Shown here: piece after piece, positions 45,890-56,175 of the stretch
Numbering within the stretch: the first letter of the stretch is position 1
Layout of the letters: the number at the start of each line of letters is the position of its first letter
Assembly (NCBI RefSeq): GCF_958295425.1
Contig: NC_081153.1
Span: forward strand, 18,161,172-18,225,171
Source of the DNA: Solea solea
Lineage: Eukaryota; Chordata; Actinopteri; Pleuronectiformes; Soleidae
DNA length: 64,000 nt
Reading direction: 5' to 3'
Notes under the pieces: generated by a model
What the model was told of the DNA's origin: nothing
What the model saw: the letters and a program-made list of their open reading frames with translations, nothing else
The model's database searches: none
Position numbers and translations under genes: made by a program

Positions 45890-46215
45890 CTCCTCTCCTC
45901 TCCTCTCCTTTCCTCCTGTCTTTTCTCCTCCTTCAATCCGTCTCTCCCTGGGCCCTCGGCGTGCCTGACAGCCAGCGCTGCGCCAAACTGACAGGCCCTC
46001 AAACCGTGGCCAAGAAAGCGAGCATTAATTAAGTCATTGCCGGACTGTAATTTCCTTGAGAAGTAAAAAAATTTCCTCACACGCGAAAAGGTTACCAAGA
46101 CCTTTTCTGTGTCAAAATTACCATGCGTCATGAATATTAATGCGCTTAATGAAGACAACCTTTGGTTCATCAAGAATGTTCCAGTAGCAGGTGCCAAGCT
46201 GATAAACTCACTCGG
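45890..46215. promoter_or_regulatory. candidate conserved non-coding block
   Basis: A CTCCT-rich lead (45890-45940) is followed by balanced, repeat-free DNA: CAGCGCTGCGCCAAACTG, GAGCATTAATTAAGTC, CATGAATATTAATGCGC and TTGGTTCATCAAGAATG. A G run lies just upstream (45821-45830). The 180-codon minus-strand frame crossing it ends in low-complexity sequence and has no domain. Confidence 0.4.
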
Positions 46216-46751
46216 TGAAAGCTGGGTTGTTGTTTTTTTTCTCTCTCTCTCTCTCTATCTCTTTCTTCTTTTTTCCAGTTTTATGTCAGATCCTTAGAGA
46301 GTCAGTTATTTAAATCAACATCTTCCTATCAGAATGTACTTGCGCACATGGAAATAACCGTACACTGCTTTTATCCTTGGGTTTGTCTCTCAGGCCCGCA
46401 GGCTTTGGTCATCACTTTTCCAAAGGAAATGATTATAATTTTAAATCCTTCAGTCTGAGTGAGAGAATGAAAAAGTGTTTTCACACATGCCTGATACTTT
46501 TCTGTTGGATTTAAGTTCAATCAAACCTGTTGACAAGCCAATTATATCCTGTCTTTGACACGTTTCAGGCGAAGTCAATGAGAAGCATTACCTTATAGTT
46601 AATAGTTTTGTAGTGTAATAAAAGTTTTTTATTTTATTCTAGAGGTTTACTGTTCATTACAGTCATTCATGCTTGTGCCTTGCTGGAGGCTTAAATGGAT
46701 GGTGAGGCAAAGCAGTGAAGTTTGACCAAGTCTTTGCAAGGCTGACAACTA
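46216..46751. other. unique non-coding DNA
   Basis: (CT)n at 46241-46255, otherwise AT-rich. Confidence 0.35.
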
Positions 46752-47055
46752 TAGCCCTTGTTTCTATCGAATCGAGTGGAACGGAACGATTTGGCACAGT
46801 ATGATACTTATTTTTCTGCGTTTTCCATTAGGAATAATACCTAAATAACCAGCCCCATAGTCTTCCATTTTTTGGCACCGTTCCCTTTGGGTACCAGGGT
46901 AAAATAGTATGGTAAGGTCTTACTCCACCCATGACAGTCAGCTGATTGGGCGACTCCTGCCTTCAGTCTGTTCTCATACAAAGGCCAATGCCATGATGGA
47001 AACATAGCCTATGACCACACAGTAATAAATAAAGTTGCATTTCGTGGCTAAAAAC
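46752..47055 (+). mobile_element. MITE-like element, GTGGAACGGAACG type
   Basis: TAGCCCTTGTTTCTATCG, GAGTGGAACGGAACG, GCGTTTTCCATTAGG, TTTTTTGGCACCGTTCC and GGGTACCAGGGTAAAATAG are typical words of a teleost non-autonomous DNA element built around pseudo-palindromic pairs (GGTACCAGG, TTTTCCATTA). The right terminus is not found. Confidence 0.55.
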
Positions 47056-47070
47056 CTCAAGGTAATTGCG

Positions 47071-47540
47071 ACACTTTTCCACTATACAGTTCTAGCACGG
47101 CTCAGCTTGGCACGGCTTGACTCTACTCACTTTATTTAGCTTTTCCATTAGTGATAGTACCTGGTACCTGGTACTTTTTTACCATCTGCTCTGGTGAGGT
47201 TCCAAGCGAGCTGAGCCGATACTAAAATGTGACACCACTGATTGGTCAGAGAGTGTCGTCACTGGAAGAGTCATTAGCGTGACATGCGACACAAGAATCA
47301 AACCGAACAATGCTGAACTAAAATAGACTTAAAAATCCTGAAAACACATGTTCATCTACAACATTTAGCAATGGAAATGTCTAAAATCACAATATTTAAG
47401 AGAAGACTAACATGAAAAAGATCGTGAGCCAAAATTTTAGTTTAGTGATCGCTGAACTAATCCTTCAGTTGAACTGATGATTCTAATGATTCAGTACACC
47501 CAAAAGAACTGCTTTGCTCGTCGTTAGTTTGTGTTTTTGT
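47071..47540 (+). mobile_element. MITE-like element, TTCTAGCACGGCTC type, 5' copy
   Basis: The left end is ACTTTTCCACTATACAG then TTCTAGCACGGCTCAGC. GCTTTTCCATTAGTG, CCTGGTACCTGGTAC, ATTGGTCAGAGAGTGTCGTC, GGAAATGTCTAAAATC and GATTCTAATGATTCAG follow. The last two words recur in the element at 49.80-50.12 kb. The right terminus seems lost near 47540. Confidence 0.7.
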
Positions 47541-48142
47541 GTGCCCACGATAAGGAAGTATTGTGATTAATACTCTAACATTGGCGAGAACTGTCATGTT
47601 AGCATTGGCTTATAGAGCGCTCATTGATTTGACTCTGCTTTTTGACTTTGACTCCCTGACATTGACGCTAGTTCAACAGCACTGGTGGGGTTTTGTCGAT
47701 AGCTGATAAACTCTCATTGCTATGATTGTTTTCAGCCTCCAGAGATTTGCCTTGAAGATGATTAAGCTCGTGCCCTTCACATGCACACGTACAAAAACAT
47801 CCACATCCAATGAATTGGCAGCACAGCGGTGTCATCACTCTCACATTGTAAGCTTTATTTAATGATTTATTGAATCGTGAAAAAGTCAGTGATTGGTAAA
47901 TGGTTGCTGTGATAGATTTCACTGAGCAGGAACAAGTCACATATATAACGTGTCACATATAAAGCCTTAGATCTCTGAGGACAAGATGCCCCCTCTGCTC
48001 CGCCTCTTCTGCATCCTGCGCCGCCGCTGCCTGTTATTTCCGTTGTGTAATTGAGATGCAGAAACATTGACAGAACTCATTTACTGCGATGGAGAAATGT
48101 GTAACGTGGAGGAGAACACAGATTATTACATGAGCCTGCACG

Positions 48143-48165
48143 TACACACACACACACACACACAC
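48143..48165. repeat. (CA)n microsatellite
   Basis: Uninterrupted CA run. Confidence 0.95.
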
Positions 48166-49003
48166 GAACATAATGACAGACAAACAGACACACATGTTGG
48201 TAAAAGAGAATGTAATTTGGCACCATTTTGAAGAGGCTCTTCAATTGTTCCGCAGTGATTTGTATCTGGGGTCTCGTGCAGCTGCAGATGGGGAGATGAA
48301 CAGAAGTGGAATCATGTTGTGTCACTGTCTCCTGAACTGATAAAACATCGTGCGTGTGCATAGGTGCTTATTACGATGGCTTAACATCAGTACACAAACA
48401 GCAACAGAGAGAAACCAAAAAGTCTTATTTCACCAACAAATCTCCTCTGTTTCTCGCCCTCTTTAACAAAATCCCTCCTATTCTTTTCTTCCTGCAACAG
48501 GATGACAAAGAATGTGGTTCATCCTCTTGAGACAAAGGACCTCACTCACACACGCATGTGAATACTCTCTCAAACACACACTCGGCGAAAAAACACAAGA
48601 GCACCGAGGTCTGCTGTCATACACCTCTCATTAATTCCTACCTGTCAGCCGGCTCCCCCTACCGTATCGGCCCCCCGAAAGGTGACAGCTTTCCAATGAC
48701 TGACAAAGGCTCTTTAGGTGATACAGAAGATCCCTAGCAACCGCTGGCTTCTGTAAAGTGCCCCTCAAATGTCACTTTTGCTGCGCTGAGACGTGCACGT
48801 ACACACACCCACACACAGTATTTTTAAAACAGAGGCCTCCTCTCAAGTCTTCAACCATCTATGACATCCAGAGGCTATGGATGTCACAGAGGCCTCAGCT
48901 CTTAAAGCTTTTAACATCCGAGAGAGATGGCGTTGTTTGACAGTGCTATTGGTGGATGCTATTGTTGTGTGTCGTTTTCCCGCCTGAGTGCATTATATTT
49001 GCT

Positions 49004-49037
49004 GGTGTGTGTGTGTGTGTGCCCCCCCCCCCCCCCC
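49004..49037. repeat. (TG)n-(C)n compound tract
   Basis: TG dinucleotides pass directly into about 16 C. Confidence 0.93.
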
Positions 49038-49549
49038 GTTAAGAGGCACATAAGGAAGAGCAAGAAACAAAACCAAAGTTTTGCTCTGTGTGCATTCTGC
49101 TGTCACACGCTGAGTGGCAACAGCACGGCTCACACTCGTTGGGAGCGGGTCAAGTGTATAGAAATGTTGTTGTTTTTTTTGTATTGACATCATTCGGCTG
49201 TCGGGGCTGATTCTATATTGCGAGCACATTTTTCAGTTTCCTGTGTTATAGTCAGTCGCAGTAGGCATGTGGAATATTTGACTGTGTTAAACTTCACACC
49301 TGAGGCAGTAAGAGGAGGAGTTTCATGTGCTTGTTGACCTTGTATTAGCACTTTTATTATAAAACAAAACCTGACTGCTGGAGGCACTGAAAGAAGGATC
49401 TTTTTAAAGAAAGATTGAGAGATCCAGAAAGTTATAGAATACATGCTAATGCACACTGAAGCTGTTCTGGTTCCACATGAAGGGTCTCACTAAGGCGTTC
49501 CATGTTAGTTATTGCCTAACAATAAAACAATACAACCTTTTTTTATGTA

Positions 49550-49800
49550 CTTAAAGCAAGGGCCTTGGTTTATTGGAGTCCGCCATCTTTTGCACTGAAA
49601 AATGGCTCCACCATTAGCTCACGGATAAACCAACGAAGAAGGAGGAAATGGCAAACGAAGAGTGGGGAGAGTTGTGAAAGTGTGCTTAGTTTCTCTTATG
49701 CAAAGAACACTGGAGTTCCCTGACACGCATGGGAAAGGGAGGGGTGAGCAAAGGAGTCCTCTGTTTGTTGCAATCTGCAGTTTCATCATTAGTTGTCCCT
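49550..49800. repeat. teleost repeat fragments (GCCTTGGTTTA type)
   Basis: GGGCCTTGGTTTATTGGAGTC and CCGCCATCTTTTGCAC begin a fragment. GCAAAGAACACTGGAG, TTCCCTGACACGCATGGG follow and match the composite at 2.94-2.99 kb. Confidence 0.5.
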
Positions 49801-49803
49801 AAA

Positions 49804-50117
49804 GCCCCTTTTCCACTAGTTTGGAAATGTCTAAAATCTCCTCATTTAACAGCGGAGTCTGGTGTATTGAGCGAAAGCCGGCGATCGCGAGACAAATCCC
49901 AACCCATTCTGCCGGGTTTTAATTCAGTGACTGTGTCAGACGGAGTCTGTGCTCCGGTCATGCAGGAAGTACTGAACTCATCTTTTTAATGAACTGATTC
50001 TAATGATTCAGTGACACTGACCCCGCCCACATTGAGGAGGTACTTTAGTAATGGACTGATACCAGACTGAGTAGAGTAGAGCCGAGTAGTGCTAGAACTG
50101 TAAAATGGAAAAGCACT
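49804..50117 (+). mobile_element. MITE-like element, TTCTAGCACGGCTC type, deleted copy
   Basis: The left end GCCCCTTTTCCACTAG joins directly to GGAAATGTCTAAAATC. GATTCTAATGATTCAG and the right end GCTAGAACTGTAAAATGG then AAAAGCAC follow. The right end is the inverse of the left end of the copy at 47.07 kb. About 300 bp of the 5' interior is missing, giving an internally deleted derivative with both tips. Confidence 0.75.
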
Positions 50118-50895
50118 ATTTGTTATCATTGTCCGTTCATGTGGTAGTCATACCATAAACTGTAAATTAACAATGGTAGATAAAGGGCATTTGGAACACC
50201 TGCAGTGTTTGAGTGGAAATGAAACAAAGCATTCCTCATAGAAATGTAAAAAAGTGAAGGTCTGAGTACAACTACATGTCAGGATCAAGTGCAATCATGT
50301 ACCAGAAAACCTGATGGTACAGTTCAATGTTTCTGTCAATTTCCTTTCGTAGTCCAATAAAAGTGTCTCAGGAGTGAAGATTCACACAGTTACATCAGCA
50401 GTGTCACTCTACGATCACAGCTCTATAATTGTCCGGGCCAGTTTCATGACGTTGCATGTGCTCTTATCACTTTGACCAGTTTTCTTTACACCGCGCGTCC
50501 ACTCAAAAATAAGATCTTCCTTTGAACTTGGTCGTAAACCGTCGCGGCGTCGCTATAAACCGCAGTTTTGAAGTGAAATACGTGTGAGTGAGAAGGAGAG
50601 GCCGAGCTTATCAAATGTCTCACACACTGTGACTCAAATGAGAATCACAACAGGATATCGCCGCTGAAAGAGGGAGAGGTCTTTGGTCTGTTGGGACGCT
50701 GAAGTTCTTTAAACTAAGCTCAACTGGAGGATTTTGAAATGTACACAACTGTTGACAGTTTGTCAGCACTGATTTTCTTCTTTATTCTTCATTTGCCTGG
50801 CATTAAATGCATTGTTTTGGAGCATCTGCTGTAGATGTTGCTTGTCGCTGATGTCAGAGTAAAAGTTGAGATAATCTACTAATTAGAATTTGATT
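50118..50895. other. unique non-coding DNA
   Basis: Parts at 50.58-50.70 kb (CCGAGCTTATCAAATGTC, GGATATCGCCGCTG) are balanced and may be regulatory. Nothing else. Confidence 0.3.
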
Positions 50896-51316
50896 TTAAC
50901 CCTTTAACACAGAGCGTATCGCAGACGACGCGTTCACCCGAGCACACTTCGCATTACCGTGATTACGCAACCGTTTGTGCTATCGGAAAAAAACCCATAC
51001 GGTTTCTAAAAAGCTGAGAAGTTGCACGTCAAAGCCAACATGTGGTTATCATGGTAATGTCAATGCAGCGTCTTTGTCACCAGAAAGGGAAAAACACCTG
51101 TACATAGTTTCTGCCTGATGCCTGATTTTGGACAAATCTGTTTTATTTTAAATATGTTTTATACCGTTCAAATTTCAAATTTAACATGCAAACTCCATGC
51201 ACAAAGGCCATTGATCCGACCAGGGCTGTAAATTGTAAATAAAAAGTGAAAGTTATTCTGGAAAAATGGACAAAAGCACTTACTCACAGGACATTTACTG
51301 GCCCTTTTATGGTTAA
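50896..51316 (+). mobile_element. piggyBac-like MITE, copy B
   Basis: A 421-bp element between TTAA at 50896-50899 and TTAA at 51313-51316. The left end is CCCTTTAACACAGAGCG; the right end reads GGGCC-like then TTTTATGG before TTAA. The interior has TTCGCATTACCGTGATTACG and AGTTATTCTGGAAAAATGG, both found reverse-complemented in copy A at 28.5 kb. TTAA flanks are the signature of piggyBac-type insertion. Confidence 0.8.
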
Positions 51317-51414
51317 AATAAGCAAAAAATAAGTCAACTTATGCGTCTAAAGGTTAATAATCAGAATCAAATGGTCTTAATGACCACTTTTTCTTTTTTC
51401 AAACCGTTTTCATG

Positions 51415-51620
51415 CACCTTCACACAGCACATCTTTGTGCAGCACTGTTTCTATAACACGTCTTTCATACCCACTCACATGCCTCAGGAGTCACTCAGGG
51501 TTAAGTGCCTTGCCTATGTACACACTGACATGTAGACTCTTGGAGCTGGGAATCAAACCCTCGACCTTTCGCTTCAAAGACGACTCGCTCCGCTACTGAT
51601 GAGCCCCCTGTAGCATCACG
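51415..51620. repeat. retroelement/SINE-like teleost repeat
   Basis: GGGTTAAGTGCCTTGCC, ACACTGACATGTAGACTC, GGAGCTGGGAATCAAACCC, TCGACCTTTCGCTTC and CTCCGCTACTGATGAGC form a run typical of a very common fish repeat. It includes an inverted B-box-like GAATCAAACCC. Confidence 0.65.
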
Positions 51621-52049
51621 TTCCTGGATTGTAACCTAATTTTAGAGCTTGTTAGACAAGTTAAATTAGCCTGACGTTAATATCTGCAGACAAAATGAGA
51701 CAAGTGGATGATCTAAGATTTTTTTTTTTTTTTTAAAGTGCCCCTCGAAGTAATTATCCTACGAAATTGAGCAAAAGGATTTCACATTTTTATGCATGGA
51801 CAAGATGTCATGCAGGTTTAAATTTACTCCATCAGTAAACAAGATGATTACATTCAGTAAACAACCACAATGTGACGAGGGCTCGGGGCTAATTCCAGTC
51901 ACAGAGTGTGCAGCCCTACATTTGAATGCAAATTGATGAATCAGTTTATATTCTTTAAAACATTCTCATGTTGCTTCCAATAATCAAACTATCAGCTGCT
52001 GATAGTTTTGTGCCCCAAAACTCTTACTCGTGACTTTCACGTGTCATTC
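51621..52049. other. unique non-coding DNA with poly-T
   Basis: T run at 51719-51734. Nothing recognised. Confidence 0.35.
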
Positions 52050-52345
52050 ATAACAGGTGAATGGCTGACAGTTGCATCATAGGTTTGAACTTTGACCCCA
52101 TAAATGCTAAATGATAATGGAGCTTCCATTATCATTTATGTTCTCCAACACCAGGGCTCCTGTAAGGAATTGTAACATGTATATAATATATGTGGCTCGT
52201 GGTTCCCTGCAGGAATTAATTATGTAACCTATTGTAGCATTCCTCAAAAGTTCACAGTGCATGAAAAACTTTATACGCATGGCCTTCACCTTTACAGGCT
52301 CATAAAATTGTAGAGTTGTGCTTCATTTTTTTTTTTTTATACAAT
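52050..52345. promoter_or_regulatory. candidate CNE containing a perfect hairpin
   Basis: Repeat-free block with GGAATTAATTATGTAACC and GCATAGGTTTGAAC-like words. It contains a perfect 12-bp inverted repeat, AAATGATAATGG (52109-52120) and CCATTATCATTT (52126-52137), with a 5-nt loop. The arms include TAAT/ATTA cores. A pre-microRNA is unlikely because the stem is short. Confidence 0.35.
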
Positions 52346-52843
52346 GTGATATAGATAATTTATTAAGACCAGCATATGTTAATGACACTCTACATGAGAG
52401 AGACTTTAAAAAAAAATTGGGTTTGATGTCCACTCACAACCATGAAAAGGTCAATAATATCTTTTAATACGGCCTCTAATGATATTCATGCTCTTAGTCT
52501 CCACCTTTAAGTTGGACTCTGTGGATAACAGTGGTAATATCACGACTACTGTGCTTAAAAATTAAACTGAGGTCTTGTGCTTTCGTGAAATACGTTGTCG
52601 TATCTCAGCAAATACAGGGTATGATTTAGTGGCACGACGTCAGTCATATTTTCTGACGCTTTTATAATAAAATCTCCTTTTATTTCCCTTTAACCGGCCG
52701 ATTTTTCATAGAAGCCTCTGTTTTTGTTTTTCTGTTTTTTTAAAAAAGGGGGGGGTGCACTTCTGGTGAATTTACGGTGATACAGTTTATAAAATGTAGT
52801 TAAAAAATGTATTTTGACGGTGTTATGTTGTTTTAGTCCAGAT
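52346..52843. other. unique non-coding DNA
   Basis: AT-rich with a G run near 52749-52755. AATGATATTCATGCTC near 52480 may belong to the preceding block. Confidence 0.3.
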
Positions 52844-52980
52844 CAGGGGTGTCAAACTCAAATGACCAATGAGCATCTAGTCTGGTCAAGTGGGGGCCAG
52901 TCCAACACAATATCGCTATTAATATAATTATGATCATATTTTACAGAATTTCACAGCAAAAGTGCTCGACAATTAAAACT
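52844..52980. mobile_element. hAT-type element fragment, CAGGGGTGTCAAAC end
   Basis: It starts CAGGGGTGTCAAACTC, identical to the left end of the element at 38.29 kb. AAGTGGGGGCCAGTCC follows. The right terminus is absent; the next repeat begins directly. Confidence 0.75.
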
Positions 52981-53225
52981 TGGGTAACACTTTAGATTTG
53001 GGAACACATATTCACCATTAATGAGTTGCTTATTAGCATGCAAATTAGTAACATATTGGCTCTGAATTGGTCATTATTAAGTACTTATTAATGCCTTATT
53101 CTGCATGGCCTTATTATACAACCAGTAAGCCATTAACTAAGAGTTTTCCCTCAATAACCTCAGAATTATTGCTTATTAGTAGTAAGTGAGGAAGTTGTAT
53201 ATGAATTACGATCTCAATATGCTTT
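52981..53225 (+). repeat. GGGTAACACTTTAGATT-type repeat
   Basis: TGGGTAACACTTTAGATTTG, GAACACATATTCACC, TTGCTTATTAGCATGC, ACATATTGGCTC and CTTATTAATGCCTTATTCTG are words of an abundant teleost element, probably a MITE. It abuts the hAT fragment, so one probably inserted into or beside the other. Confidence 0.65.
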
Positions 53226-53449
53226 GCTTAGTTTGGACTTTATAAGGTGGTAGTATCATCACAGAGCGTTGTATAAATGATGAAAATCTAGAGTCATAGA
53301 TTAGTGAAATTTAACCATACAAAATCATTTTAACTCAACCTTTTGTTTCTGATTTGTTCTGTTGAGTGAAATTATATCACCAGAAACTTTACAATTTGAC
53401 CTGTTTATGTCACACACTCCGGTGAATATGGGAGAAACATGTGGCGGTG
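53226..53449. other. unique non-coding DNA
   Basis: AT-rich, nothing recognised. Confidence 0.35.
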
Positions 53450-53740
53450 ATTGTCGATACACACACTGCACGATGAGGTCAGTGCTGCGTGTTGTCAGAC
53501 TGCGGCAGCTCCTGCAGCTCCGCCTACTACTTGATTAGGCCGGTGTGACAACCCAGCAGCCTGGTAAGGTCAAGCCCTACAGAGTGTCAGAGAGGTGAAA
53601 TGATGATGTATCTCTGTGATGCCTCCGTTTTTCACCTCCTGACTTTGTTGTTTTTCTCCTTTGCACGACTGTCAACTTTTTTCGCCCGTCTGCCTGGGGA
53701 CGCGTCTCCCATCAGAGCTTGACAGTCCAACCATCTGTGT
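53450..53740. promoter_or_regulatory. candidate conserved non-coding block
   Basis: GC-balanced and repeat-free, including CTACTTGATTAGGCCGG, GTGACAACCCAGCAGCC, and GGGGACGCGTCTCCCATC with a GGGGACGCGTCTCCC near-palindrome. Untested. Confidence 0.3.
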
Positions 53741-54447
53741 ACGAGCACCACGTTCACCACGTCTGATTTCATGTTTTATTATTGTATGATAATGTTATTT
53801 AATATAAGTAGCTCTCTCCTCTGAATGACTGTTTAAATTCCTGCCGGAAAACAAGCTTCGCTGTCAAGTGTTTTAAGTGATTTAATTTCTCTAATGAACA
53901 AAGTGACATTCTGATTTGATGTTTAACTGTTGTATTACATTGTTAGTTAGTACATTACACACCGCTTTTGCTTTTGTTGTTGTCAATTATCCACCCTTGG
54001 TGCTACTTTTATCTACTTCTCTCATTCCTCCCATATTTATTCACTTTACCTGACAGTGGTGAGGCTGTGTGTCCTCACTGATGATTTTAATGGCTGATAT
54101 AATGAAAATGTCTTTAAAAAGAAAAAAAAAACATTTGTTTCAGTGGTTGTTTTTGTCGTTTGTTAAAACAAAAAGCTTGTGCAGTCGGTCACATCTGGTG
54201 CACGCGATGAACAAAGTTTCATTGACAGACATCTGTTCAATTCTGCCAGTCGTCGAATTTTTTATGTTTTTAGACGACTTTGAGAGAATTAAGAGTACAT
54301 ACACACAATAAGCTCAAACAGTCACTTTATTAACTCACATACGTTGCATTATTTAATCCCAAAACCAAAGATGCTCTCTCCTCAGGACGATGTCAAGTGA
54401 CTTGAAGGTGACAAAAGGCGCTGTGATGTGGTCGTCTCGCTGTGTCT
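53741..54447. other. unique non-coding DNA
   Basis: Poly-A near 54122-54130. An 80-codon frame (54069-54311) has no domain. Confidence 0.35.
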
Positions 54448-54471
54448 CTGCTGCTGCTGCTGCTGCTGCTG
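54448..54471. repeat. (CTG)8 microsatellite
   Basis: Uninterrupted CTG triplets. The polyalanine or polyleucine reading has no gene context. Confidence 0.95.
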
Positions 54472-54608
54472 AAGACATGTCTCTTGTTGTTAGCATGTCA
54501 TCGTGTATTCTTCAGCTGATAACGTTGCAGACATTGTCGGAGACGCCAAGGTCACAGACGTGTCTATTCTCAGCATGATCTCAGGTATATTCTCCACTTC
54601 CATCAGCC

Positions 54609-54873
54609 AGGACTGCAACCAGTCATTATTTTTAATTATCGATTGACGTGTCAGTCATCATCTCCGTTAATCGATCACTTATTTGGCTCATGAAATATCA
54701 GACAATGGTGAAAGATGTTGATTATAACCTCCCCAATTGTCTTGTTTTGCCCACAAATCAAAGATATTCAGACTATCGTCGATGCAAACTCTCTCTGATT
54801 TGTCTTTTTGTAAAACCAGTGAATCGACTGTGAATCTGAACAATGAAAGCATCCGTCGATTATGGCTGCAGAT
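54609..54873 (+). mobile_element. hAT-type MITE, copy 5 of 5
   Basis: Diverged copy. It starts AGGACTGCAACCAGTC, then TTAATTATCGATTGACG, GGCTCATGAAATATCAGAC, AATTGTCTTGTTTTGCCC, ACAAATCAAAGATATTC and the end CGTCGATTATGGCTGCAG. About 265 bp, shortened in the 3' half. A GA run follows at 54886-54902. Confidence 0.75.
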
Positions 54874-55008
54874 CAACTCTCGTCACAGAGAGAGAGAGAG
54901 AGATGAATCTCAAATTAGTATGTGACTCAGGATGTCACAATGGGATGTTGTTCTGCCAGATTCTCATGTGTGTGTATGTGTCTCTGCGTCAGCCTCCCTG
55001 TACAAAAG

Positions 55009-55256
55009 TTGCGTGTGTGTCTGTGTATACACACGTGTGTACTTGTATTTGTTACCTCTTTAGGACCTTTTAGAACCTCAGCGGTTAAGATCAGGGAGAA
55101 AACTTAAATTGTGGATAGGTTAGGGTTAGTCAATAACTGCTTATGGTTAAGTTTATATATAATGCTTTTGTTTAGGTTGCCCAACTAAATGGGAATCAAT
55201 GCACTGTCCTTAGAAGAATAGCAGCACCAGCCTGTGTGTGTGTGTGTGTGTGTCTG
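55009..55256 (+). repeat. TG-flanked teleost repeat, forward copy
   Basis: GTGTGTACTTGTATTTGTTACC, TCTTTAGGACC, GGTTAGGGTTAG, AAATGGGAATCAATGCAC and TGTCCTTAGAAG lie between two TG runs (to 55044 and at 55232-55254). The start matches the reverse complement of the 44.4-kb copy. Confidence 0.75.
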
Positions 55257-55386
55257 TGCTCAGGTGGCAGATACCCGAGGTAAATCATTTCAGATCCATT
55301 TATTCAGAGGCCTGTTTGCAGACAACACTTGCACAATGCTGCCAAAGAAGTGTCACAGTGTCAGCGACTTTGTTTGCAGCTCTGAC

Positions 55387-55431
55387 CCCCCCCCCCCCCC
55401 CCCTCCCCAGCTGCCACGTGTGTGTGTGTGT
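55387..55431. repeat. (C)n and (TG)n tracts
   Basis: A C run of about 16-19 (with one T near its end), then a spacer and a short TG run at 55420-55430. Confidence 0.9.
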
Positions 55432-55499
55432 TCATTTGTAAACATACACTGTATGTTCACACATACTGTAATATATGGCTTTATTCGTGTGACATAATT

Positions 55500-56175
55500 T
55501 CGGTGGCTCTTATTCAGAGAGTGTGAGCGAGAGAGAGAAATAACAGCAGCAGGGGAAGCTTTGCTCTCTTTTGAATTTCTCTTACTGCCGCGTTGCTTTC
55601 AATGACTCCTGCCTCAAATCAAGCTTCACTCTCAAAGTGCGAGCGTTAATTGAATTACTTTAATGAACAAAACTCAGCGCCAGAACGACGCCGTCTTTGA
55701 TTCTTAAATAGCAAATTAATTTTTTTAAACGACTAAGATCAAATTAATGGTATTTTTAGTCGGAGAGCGTTGATATTTTTGTTTGGATTTGACAGCTGTC
55801 GTGTTCTGCGCTCAGACTGAGCTCGTTTGCGCGCGTCGCTCAGGCGCTGACAGTCGGTTGTGACAGTTGTAAAGTGTACTTGAAAAAGCGCGCGGCTTGG
55901 ACACTCAAGGCAGCCAGACGAAAGATTTGCAGGCTGTGATGTCTGCGTGTCAAATTACTTATCTCACTAAGCATATGCCGCCACTTCAGAATCATATACT
56001 TCAAACCGGCAGCCTTCAAACGCGTCAGAACGGACCGTCTCATTCAACACATCAGTCATTTAGCCACCAGCAAAATGAGCGAGATGTCATTTGCACTCAA
56101 CAAAAAAGCTTGGCGAGACATTTAAAGACGCTCTTGATGACTGTTTCAATTTGGAGAGACTGTTAATGATATCCT
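55500..56175. promoter_or_regulatory. long candidate CNE, CpG-richer
   Basis: About 675 bp with no repeats and more CpG than its surroundings (GCGCGCGTCGCTCAGGCGC, AAAGCGCGCGGC). TAAT words include GCGTTAATTGAATTAC and GCAAATTAATTTTT, and GATCAAATTAATGG. It holds GACAGCTGTCGTG. Short frames on both strands are not protein-like. It is the largest regulatory-looking block here. An unannotated CpG-poor promoter is the alternative. Confidence 0.4.

Larger units (their letters stand above)
47541..49500. other. unique core between transposon remnants
   Basis: Mixed sequence. The stretch at 47700-48060 (GAAGATGATTAAGCTCGTGC, TGAATTGGCAGCACAGCGG) and parts of 48.6-48.9 kb are balanced and could hold CNEs. 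(CA)n lies at 48143-48165, and (TG)n passes into a C run at 49006-49037. No supported gene. Confidence 0.35.

Noticed and set aside
45655..46197. 180-codon minus-strand frame
   Set aside because: It runs through a G/C run and a CTCCT-rich tract, ends in AT-rich flank, and shows no domain. The underlying DNA looks like a regulatory block.
52109..52137. Pre-microRNA
   Set aside because: The stem is only 12 bp with a 5-nt loop, too short for Drosha/Dicer processing.
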